Of a DNA stretch of 64,000 bases, positions 57,101 through 64,000 are shown piece by piece (positions within the stretch are counted from its first letter, which is position 1; every line of letters begins with the position of its first letter). The position numbers and the translations under genes are program-made. Below the pieces are notes generated by a model. The model did not search any database and was not told where the DNA came from. It worked only from the letters and a program-made list of their open reading frames with translations. Source of the DNA: Amphibalanus amphitrite (lineage: Eukaryota > Arthropoda > Thecostraca > Balanomorpha > Balanidae); NCBI RefSeq assembly GCF_019059575.1, contig NW_024882763.1:62001-126000 (forward strand), written 5' to 3'.

Positions 57101-58267
57101 ACAGAGTTTATGGCGAGAGGCGCCCATTGCGAAGTCCTGAAGTCCATGCTCCTGAAAGGCCGATTTCAGGTATTTGACCTGACCTTGACCCGACCTGTGA
57201 CCTCAAAATTCAACTTTAAAGTACTCATCTGAAGCGTCTCGTCGCGCTCTTTCGTTTGCCGCCCCGTGCGTTTCGCTGCGCCTATTGGTTCTCGAGTTAT
57301 CGGCTGGGGGCGTTTAACGCCCCCCCCCCCAGCAAACGGTGGGTGGCGAAATACCCCAGCAACTGCCGGGTTAACTCGCCAGTCACATCATTGAACGGTC
57401 CAGGCGCCCGCAGGAACCCAACATGTTTCCTAGCGTAAACCATGCGCAAAACATTGCCCCGGAATGTTGTGCAACTGTGCATCCAGATTCAGTACATGAT
57501 ATTCATTTCATCTAAACAGTGACCTCAGTTTATCGTTTGCCAAACTACCAACGATAAGACCCACGATGGTGGTCCGCATTTGTCCAGATACCCCTAAAAC
57601 CTCGCTCGGCAACAGACCCTAAAACCGCGCAATTAACTTTCATCTGAATACGGCAAGGAAGCGTGCTATCTCAAGAGTCTCTCACGCTGTGTATATGCAC
57701 TCGTCGAGTGATTTAACTCTCACGGTCACGGGTCAGGATATAAACATGAACTCCCTGTCGGCTGTGTGGGAGTGTTTTGGAAGGCAGCACTCAAATCTGG
57801 GGCCCGTTCTGCGAGTGCTCTGTGTGTCCCGTTTGTGAGAGGCGCAGGACACAACACTGGAAGAGACACGGAACGACATTCTTCTCCTGTGGAAGATACG
57901 CGGGGCGGCACTCCCCGCTGGAGGGGACACGGAGTCGGGAGTGACACTTTGGGTCCCGTTTTAAGGGACGCGGGAAAGGACGATAGCACTCACTCACCGG
58001 TGGGTCCTGTTTGTGGAGTCAGGGCGCCACTCGCTCTGAAAGGGATACAGGTTGGCACTTGCCTCAGGAAGAGACAAGGGCGACACTCACTCACCTCTTT
58101 GCTCCGTTTGGACTTTGCCTTTGAAGGGACACGGGGCGGCACACCCGCCGTCTGGTGGAACCAGTGGCACTCACCTGGGGTCTTGTTTTGGCGGCCTAGG
58201 GAGCTACACTCACCTGGGGGTCCCGTTTGGTGGAGGTCTTCACCTCCTTCTTCACCACGGACGGCAT
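45137..58267 (-). CDS. double CAP-domain protein, GAPR-1/GLIPR2-like, 11 exons
   Basis: Minus-strand exons: 58267-58214, 52914-52770, 51394-51213, 48819-48679, 48442-48344, 47641-47527, 46908-46761, 46430-46235, 45885-45672, 45427-45332, 45192-45137. Phases agree at all ten joins and give 481 residues. Residues 1-150 are basic and Ser/Arg/Lys-rich (RSSSPEKKKGG, KSRSPSPKASKSKKDKE) after an acidic-Thr stretch. CAP domain 1 (about 150-294) has HNDYRKKHG, GENIYC, HFSQVVW and VVANYSPAGNF. A second basic poly-Ser linker precedes CAP domain 2 (about 336-481) with HNEYRKKHG, GENIFC, HFSQVVW and VVANYDPAGNF. No signal peptide, as in GAPR-1, which binds lipid at the Golgi; its role here is unknown. In domain 2 two exons of domain 1 are fused. 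The TGA after PPVG in exon 7 lies inside a GTGAGA donor, so I read on into exon 8. Two separate genes is the alternative. Confidence 0.88.
46657..46787 (-). repeat. three copies of the CAP exon 7 end and its 5' splice site
   Basis: On the minus strand, TGCGACA..GT.CCGCCCGT.GGGTG occurs three times, 48-49 bp apart (units near 46778, 46729 and 46681 and inward), joined by AGAGGGGTTTCTGGGGAGAA. The first copy is the real end of exon 7 plus donor. The second keeps GTGAGA; the third has GTGCAG. Confidence 0.88.
49881..50570 (-). CDS. unrecognised coiled-coil protein in CAP intron 3
   Basis: A 229-residue open frame on the same strand as the CAP gene, between its exons 3 and 4. Basic N-terminus, then a probable coiled coil (about 45-85: EEIVEQIEEYIVHLERTIED, then LLEENRTLKLKQK), a Ser/Arg/Gln-rich middle, and an acidic C-terminus (WLEEEAADDDLWSDY). 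Composition and length make chance unlikely, and no stop interrupts it. I do not recognise the family. It could be an intronless nested gene, a retrocopy, or an alternative terminal exon of the CAP gene. Confidence 0.6.
   Translation of the reverse strand: MLRSLSIERPAKPHVKSVEKWPKRPKPIGLKRRKSVTQIGTEEIVEQIEEYIVHLERTIEDQRVFIKSLLEENRTLKLKQKIRRNIADPQETSNSPTSYAHTRISGGAKHSREPTHKLQSKPRPPGHIYLKKRDNMTLIERLLNPENIITQPFSRSQPRQRRSNPTLGTVRSSSAGRGQKAANNTEPSRVQSQQTSGRPGAEIRRPADSTWIQQWLEEEAADDDLWSDY
51670..52136. mobile_element. TTAA-flanked MITE in CAP intron 2
   Basis: Inverted ends AGGGACCCTCCCACCTT at both sides, flanked by TTAA (51666-51669 and 52137-52140). Length 467 bp. The TTAA target with AGGGACC ends suggests Kolobok or piggyBac. 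Ends differ from the AGGTCA-rich family. Confidence 0.8.
53400..53645. repeat. dispersed repeat, copy 2 (related to 18103-18366)
   Basis: Shares ordered blocks with 18103-18366 (GCGGTCTCGGACG, GCAAACTTTT, TAGAAAAACGACAAA, GCTGCGAGG, GATCCGC). Contains a G run and lies in CAP intron 1. Confidence 0.55.
54590..54830. repeat. minisatellite of GTGAGC and AGGTCA motifs in CAP intron 1
   Basis: First TGAGCT/GTGAGC repeats (54590-54655), then AGGTCA-like motifs every 8-16 bp (54722-54800: GAGGTCATG, CAGGTCAGC, GAGGTCACT, GAGGTCAGG, GAGGTCGCC). Not bounded by recognisable transposon ends. Confidence 0.6.
54831..56450. other. CAP intron 1 interior
   Basis: No exon recognised. Short GC-rich open frames (for example near 55142-55324) lack domains. 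A CCCCTCC simple repeat lies at 55880-55922. Confidence 0.4.
56455..57370. mobile_element. TTAA-flanked AGGTCA-rich element in CAP intron 1
   Basis: TTAA at 56451-56454 and 57371-57374. Ends CCCGCGAGTTGCTGGGG and, inverted, CCCGGCAGTTGCTGGGG. An inner GGCGTTAAACGCC occurs on both sides and a GC hairpin (GGCGCGCC / GGCGCGCC) near 56518-56540. GGTTGACCTGACCTTGACC at about 57004 and CTGACCTTGACCCGACCTG at about 57178 are half-site clusters. Length 916 bp. Confidence 0.8.
57788..58235 (-). repeat. degenerate copies of the CAP exon 1 end and its 5' splice site
   Basis: On the minus strand, the last 15 bases of exon 1 plus donor (AAACGGGACCCCCAGGTGAG) recur in altered form at about 58168-58189, 58085-58109, 57988-58013, 57941-57961, 57811-57835 and 57788-57810. 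Three of them keep a GGTGAGTG donor. Spacers carry CCGTGTCCCTTCCA-like repeats. Confidence 0.75.
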
Positions 58268-58610
58268 GGTGCTGCTCCGAAAATCCAACCACCTGGGGGA
58301 GGCGGCATCGAGCGTCAGCGTGCCGCCCGAGCCGCTCACATGGAGCTGGCGGTGCACTCGGGAGACGGCCGACATGGTGACGGCGGCGGCGCGATGGCTC
58401 GCTCTCTGCAGCCGCCGACACCGGACTGACTGCCGCCGCGTACTGCACTGCTCTCTGCACAGCCCGCCGCCCGACCGCCGCGCGAGGTCGCCGCACGCTC
58501 CAGTGCCTCCTAAACACCCCGGAAGGCGGGCCGACCGCGCCGACCGCACTGACACCCAGAGGAAGCGCAGCCGCGGAAATGGCCGCCACGCCGAATTCAG
58601 GACACGCTAA
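58268..58610 (-). promoter_or_regulatory. GC-rich 5' region of the CAP gene
   Basis: CpG-dense sequence directly upstream of the start codon at 58267, probably promoter and 5' UTR. No TATA box seen. Confidence 0.45.
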
Positions 58611-60859
58611 TGTAAATGGTGTGACGGGACTGACGTAAAACGTATATGTGTGAGACCAAGCTAATACTCGGACATGTACCGCTGTTTTTATTGAATTATA
58701 ATTAGAGCATTCGGTGGACCATGCAGTGGCCATGCCGTTCTACCAAATCATCTCTCTTGCAGTTGGTCAGGAATTGGGCAATTGATCCAGATAAGCTATT
58801 TCTGGCAGACGTATCCTGAGTCTCTGCTGATACTATTGGGTTAGCGTGTTGTATTTAGTGGCTGACCCGAGCGGCAGCCGACGATGGACAAGTAAAGCGG
58901 CGGTCAGCAGTGTGATGGGCGGCTGGTGGAAAACCGAGCCGCGGGGCGTTCCACAACATGCAGCCGCCGGCCGCTGTTTGGTTTGTTTGCTTGCAACGGA
59001 ACAGTGGATGGAGGAGGGCAGTGGTTGGTTGTTATCTCATTTTCTTTCCTAGTTGTGGACAGAGGTTCACGGATTGTGATTGTTGCAAGTACAATTGATA
59101 AGGAATTCAAACGTTTTCTCAGTAAATAGAAGGAAAAAATAAATTTATTCCGTGATCTTCTGGGATGCATTTTAAACTTCAGGATGGCAGCGAAAGGGAC
59201 CAGGCTGATTTTTCGAAACTTTGACGATTATCTGGCTGTTTTCTGTCATCCCAGGACAAGTTATGTCATGCACTCACGGCAAACAAAGGTTTCTTGTCGT
59301 GCCGGCTGCCTCAAGCCGTTCATTGTCTAACTAGTTTCCAGACGACGTCACTTCTCCGGCACATTGCTGCGGTCACGCGGCTCGAACCCGAGCTGGTGGG
59401 CGGCCGCAGTGCAGTCACATGTTCCTGATTCACCGTCTCGTCCCCAGCTAGGAAACGGAACTCCTCCAGTCCGCCCCTCTCCGCTTACCCCCACCTCTCC
59501 ACAACCTGCCATCCCATCTGCTTCGCCCATAGAGTTCTAAAATCAGAGCACACAACCCTATCCCAAACCGTCACCTGATGAGTGAATTAACCCCGGTCAG
59601 TGGGCGGCTGTCATGAACAGTTCGCGATAGCTGCAAACAAACTTTGTCCGGGCGGCACTCCCGTGCGGCGGAATGCAATCTCAATCGCTACCGTGCAGCC
59701 TCCTCATAAGCACGAGATTGGCCTATTTAGATAAGTGTGGCTCAAATTGCGGCCGCCCTGCCCACTAACGGTGGGCCGATTGCAGAGGCACCGCCCGGCA
59801 GTGCGGCTTCCGCCCCTTGCTCCCCGCCAGCCGCCTGACTTACGCTGACCTCGTGTTTCCTCTCATTCTCCACCGCTGTTTTTATATCGAGTAATTACTC
59901 AGATAAAAACAGCATGATGCATGGACCGATTGACGTTCAGCGCGACTTCTGGGTGGGCTTATCACACGCGGATATTTGTCATCAGCTAATTGGGTTGATG
60001 GCCGCCGCCCACCGGCCAGTGCACAGTCGTGCTCCGTTTATGGCCCAGAGCTTCTGAGCGTGGCGGGACAGCTAATGGACTTCTTATGTAGAACGTCTTG
60101 CAGCTTGGGCACCGTAGGCATGCATACAATGAACGTGAGCTGCCTAAAGTGTGCGACTTTCCTGTTTCATTTAGCGCTGCATGGTGATGTCTATCTATGT
60201 ATAATTATATTCGTTCGTCATCAATACTTTCTGTATCTGACAACATTTCATTGTAAACGCGATTAAGTTATTTGAAGTTTCTTCCCTTCAGTGAGATTCC
60301 TGCGACAATGCAAGGGTGGTGAGTTGGCATCACATTGGCACGGCTAGTGTGCTATGGGACTAAAAATAAAGTCGAACATACAGAACCAAGTAACAACACC
60401 GACCATTTGTAGATAAAGCACGCGTTGCACGGTCCTTCCGAGTTAGAGTTTGCAAGGTACTGTCATCGGCTTCTCGAGGGTCGGTTGTGCAATATCTGAT
60501 GCTGCCCTACCCTGTCACCGCCCTCATTCCTAATGGTCGGTCCTCACGTCCGTGAATATCTTCATCACGAGCATTTCCCGAGGGGCGGCGAAGCAGGGGA
60601 GACACGCCCGGCCCGGAGGACTGGCCTATCATATCGACTGTCACGCACAGCCGCCGACCGATGCACGCACCACCCGACAAACAACAGGGCCAAGGCGATA
60701 TATCGAGAGCCAGACGCTAATATTGAGGGCCGGCAGACCGAGCGGGATCGCCAGATCACCGCTACAGCCGACACACTAATCCAATCAACCGGTGTAAAAA
60801 GGCGGATCTCGCTGACAAAATATGTGACGTCCATGCGTTTTTGACAGAAGCCTGCCCTC
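58611..60859. other. spacer upstream of the CAP gene
   Basis: Mixed composition. No domain-bearing open frame, RNA gene or transposon end recognised. Confidence 0.45.
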
Positions 60860-60867
60860 TAGCTGGA

Positions 60868-62316
60868 CAGGCGCGTAACCACCACTGGGGACACTGGGGA
60901 CCTGTCCCCAGTAGCTTTTGGGTTACTGGGGACCGTCCCCAGTAAACCCGACGACTTCCTCAATTTGCTTAAATAGCGAATTATTGTCTCTAAATCGACG
61001 TGAAGAGTAATATGTAGTCAACGACTCAACGGAGGACAAAACCATGGATGTTTTGTTTAGCCAGCGCCCGGGTGGGCATCGCAGCCAACTTCGCCATGGT
61101 GGGGGGGGGGGGGGGGGGGGTTGCCACACCATATTATCTCGGAAAGTAAGCAAGCTAGAAAGACGCGGTAAAAAGCAACAGATAGCTCGCTACAGTCTCT
61201 TTCAGAATTACCTACGCCATTTTCGATCAGGTCATCGCTGAGGTCACTGGAGGTCACCAAATGTAAAATTTTCACGAACTTGTGTTCCAGATTTTGACAA
61301 CTTTTCACAAATCGGCTCATAAGTCAGAAACCAATAGAGCTGCAGTGTTGCGGGAAAGCGCATTCGATAGCTCTTTTTCAAAGGCCTTTCTGAATAATTT
61401 TCTCAGATTTGACCTAGGGTCAACGGTTTAGCTTTCAGGCTGGCGTTTTTGCGGAAAAGGTTTTGGTATCATAACTTTGGGACTCCAAACTTGTATGACG
61501 CTGATTTTACCGGCATCGTGTTTGTCTCGTCGAGACGCATCGAACGAACTATAAGTTGACCTGAAAAGGTCAACTTGAAACTTTGACTCCTTGTCCAGGT
61601 CACGGAAAAGGTCATGTTGCATGTCATTTGATTGGTTTGTTGAGCTGAACACGTTCATGGTGTTATCAGCGCTCTAGCATGTTTCTATCTAAAGTTGTGG
61701 CAAAAAAAAAACTGTTGGAGATGTTTCATGCCCTGAGATGAGCTCAGGGGCATAGAAGGGGTCACAGGTGCAATTTTCCGGTGTGTCATGTTTACCTGTG
61801 TCACGACTCACGGTGTTTGAATGTGTTCTCGGCCAAAAGAAGAGCATTTTAATTTTCTCCCAATGACTTATAATTGAGAGGCCGTAAAATTGACCTGACA
61901 TTAGATCACCGATGTGAAAACTTTGAGATATACGAATTGTTCATACTGATTTATTTCCTCATGCAAAAGGTCGAGTTTCAAATTTCTGGGATTTAAACTG
62001 TAGGAATGATAGAGTCACAAAGTTTTTGAGAGGCATGGTTACTTTACTGACCTGGTGATCTGACCTTGGTGACTTGGGGTCAAAATTTTCAAACACGATG
62101 CGAAATTGAGGTATCATATAAGCCATACCAAGTTTCGCAGCGGTGTGCGCCGAGGTTTTCCTTATCACGCGCAACAAATAACTGGCAGGTGTGGTCAAAA
62201 ACGCCTCTCTCCTCTCTCTCCCCCCCCCCCCATTCGGGCGAAGGCTGATCCGGAAAAAAATATTCGTGGCCTACCATGTGGTCCCCAGTAACTTCATACT
62301 CGTGGTTACGCGCCTG
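60868..62316. mobile_element. hAT-type element with intact 8-bp target duplication
   Basis: Perfect 15-bp inverted ends CAGGCGCGTAACCAC and exact duplication TAGCTGGA (60860-60867 and 62317-62324). Subterminal GTTACTGGGGAC repeats follow, including a palindrome at 60923-60945 (TTACTGGGGAC, C, mirror image). Length 1449 bp. No transposase. The core holds sequence of the AGGTCA-rich TTAA family. Confidence 0.88.
61070..62250 (+). mobile_element. AGGTCA-rich family sequence inside the hAT element
   Basis: 61320-61950 matches 34180-34830 in the same order and orientation (AACCAATAGAGCT, AAAGCGCATTCGATAG, ACCGGCATCGTGTT, AGGTCAACTTGAAA, ACTTATAAT). At both sides a G/C run is bordered by AGCC..CTTCGCC-type inverted sequence. 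TTAA flanks are not visible. Confidence 0.65.
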
Positions 62317-62324
62317 TAGCTGGA

Positions 62325-62955
62325 CCGTATACGGAACAGGGCGCCTGTGGATAAAACAGCGCAGACACCAGCTGCGGAGGCGTGCAATGCAGAGGGCAAA
62401 AATAAATGCTACAGTGCCGAGATAAGTGCTTCAGGAAGCCGACACAGACATAAGAGATGAACGAGGCCACGGACCGCTAGACGGAGTAGCGTCATTCGCC
62501 CGTGAACTTATACGCAGCAGATGTGATGGAGCACCATTTTAGCTGCCGCCCTGCAGACTCTAAAAAGCTCCGTTCAGAGCTGCTCTCGAGCTGTCTCGTC
62601 AGGCACATCATACAATTGACGGTCAGCTGGTCGAGAGTCCGGCTCACAGGCCGTTTGTGGGCCGGTGTGGAGTCCAGAGCTGGCCTCTGTGACCGTCTGC
62701 ACAGCTCCGGCTTTGTCGCACCGTGCTCCATGTGGAATTTCAGGGATTGGTTCACGGTACTTCAGCCGTGTCTCATTCCCACGGAATGTTTCTTGTTCCA
62801 CTAGCATTTGTTCTTCATGCGTCATTTCATGGCGTCGTAAAATTCTTGTTCAAGTGTGAGCCACAATGAACACACATCGCATTCCGATCTCGTTACAAAA
62901 GGAATGAACCAGATAATGCGCTTAGAGCTGATGACTAGCGAACACATGCAGTCCA
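62325..62955. other. spacer
   Basis: No gene recognised; open frames on both strands lack domains. Confidence 0.4.
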
Positions 62956-63115
62956 CATTTCAGTCTGACCAGTCTGCTGATGCTGACAGCACTCTTGTTT
63001 GCAGTCTGGGACTGGGGCTCCTCATCACAGTCTGCCGATTGCTGACTAGTGACTACGCTGTTTAGTTCTGTCTGTGACTGGAGCCACAGTCTGCCGACTG
63101 CACTGACCCAAATTC
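62956..63115. repeat. CAGTCTG short repeat
   Basis: CAGTCTGACC, CAGTCTGCTGA, CAGTCTGGGACTG, CAGTCTGCCGATTGCTGAC and CAGTCTGCCGACTG recur within 150 bp. Confidence 0.6.
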
Positions 63116-63280
63116 TGCAGCTGATCCGACCATTCTCCGCTGACCATCTGTGCGGCGTCTACCCCACTGCCCAACTGCGCTGATAGCCCTGACGCAGCTG
63201 CCGCCAGGCCGGACCCGGTCCGGCTCGGACCCCGCTCGCCCACCGCCCGTCCCCGCCTCACTGGGGTTCCGGACGAAAAG

Positions 63281-63915
63281 TCAAATGGTAAAAGGTAAAA
63301 GGATGATTAGTCAACAGACATTACGTCAAAAGCAAGAAGTCAAAAATCTTAAAAGTCAACAGGTAAAAGGTCAACAAAGAGGAAAGTCAAAAGGCAAAAA
63401 GTCAAAAAGGATCAAACGTCAAAAGATAAAAAGTGAAATTGCCAAAAAGTCAATGAACAAAAAGTCAACTAGCATAGAAGTCAAAAGACAAAAAGTCAAA
63501 TGGACATTAGGTCAAAACACAAAAAGTAAAAACGGCAAAAAGTCAAATTGCCAAAAAGTAAAAAGGACAAAAGTCGAAAGACAAAAAGTGAACAGGACAT
63601 AAAGTCAAAATAAAAAACAAAAGGACAGAAAGTCAAAAGGACAAAAAGTCAAAAAACAACAAGTCAACCGGGCATGAAGTCAAAATAAAAAGTCAAAAGG
63701 TCAAAAAGTCAAAAAGACATAAAGTCAAAGTCCAAAAAGTCAAAAGGACAAAAAATCAAAGGGACAAAAAAAACTCAAAAGGACAAAAAGTGAAGAGGAC
63801 AAAGGTCAAAAGACGAAAAGTCAACAGGACATAAAGTCAAACTACGAAAAAATCCAAAGAAAAAAAGCCAAAATCCAAAAACTCAAAAGGACAAGTCAAA
63901 GAGACAAAGTCAATG
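63281..63915. repeat. A-rich simple repeat around AAAAGTCAAAAGGACA
   Basis: A degenerate 8-17-bp motif (AAAAAGTCAAAAGGACA, GTCAAAAGACAAAAAG) fills about 630 bp with almost no C or G outside GTC and GGAC. The 150-codon Lys/Ser/Gln frame over its start is a by-product. Confidence 0.9.
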
Positions 63916-64000
63916 ACACCTGGATCATCAGTCATTACATACATGAGATAACATTTACAAACAGCTGTACGTACACAATTAAGCAGGATGCTGCACAATA

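Noticed and set aside
63150-63602. 150-codon Lys-rich protein
   Set aside because: It is translation of an A-rich simple repeat.

Overview
The window looks like nuclear DNA of an arthropod, most likely a crustacean (a barnacle or similar is a guess). Reasons: genes with several short introns, GC-rich exons in AT-richer spacers, a ZAD-type C2H2 zinc-finger gene (ZAD is essentially an arthropod domain), and very many short non-autonomous DNA transposons and satellites. No bacterial, CRISPR or viral hallmark was seen.

Layout: 1-2679 is a 286-bp satellite that runs off the left edge. 3117-8252 (+) is a five-exon ZAD/C2H2 zinc-finger gene. 9871-10896 (-) and 16097-17197 (-) are two intronless rhodopsin-like GPCR genes, with a CCDC61/VFL3-type basal-body gene between them (11573-13674, +). 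18717-22672 is a hAT-type insertion carrying at least three other elements. 23552-24079 (-) is a small heat-shock protein with TATA, HSE, CCAAT and CRE sites. 25941-28612 holds two further transposons. 28679-31908 (-) is a GH31 lysosomal-type alpha-glucosidase with both catalytic aspartates. 33.5-44.2 kb is a large head-to-head inverted satellite structure containing four more insertions. 45137-58267 (-) is an eleven-exon gene for a protein with two GAPR-1-like CAP domains; a coiled-coil ORF lies in its third intron and two TTAA-flanked elements in other introns. 58.6-64 kb is non-coding: one hAT element with intact target duplications, then a 630-bp A-rich simple repeat.

The genes do not form a pathway. 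They are ordinary housekeeping, ciliary, receptor and stress genes on both strands, separated by repeats.

The most unusual signal is that three splice junctions in two genes are duplicated as minisatellites. These are the 3' splice site of zinc-finger exon 4 (13 units), the 5' splice site of CAP exon 1 (about 7 degenerate copies) and the 5' splice site of CAP exon 7 (3 copies). Other signals are a 1.04-kb element with opposed arrays of an AGCGA motif and an 8-bp target duplication; a Transib-like element with a 5-bp target duplication; a TTAA-flanked element family packed with AGGTCA half-sites (nuclear-receptor type); and an 806-bp dimeric satellite. Exon structures were read by eye from splice signals and phase. 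Element classes come only from termini and target duplications, since no transposase was seen.
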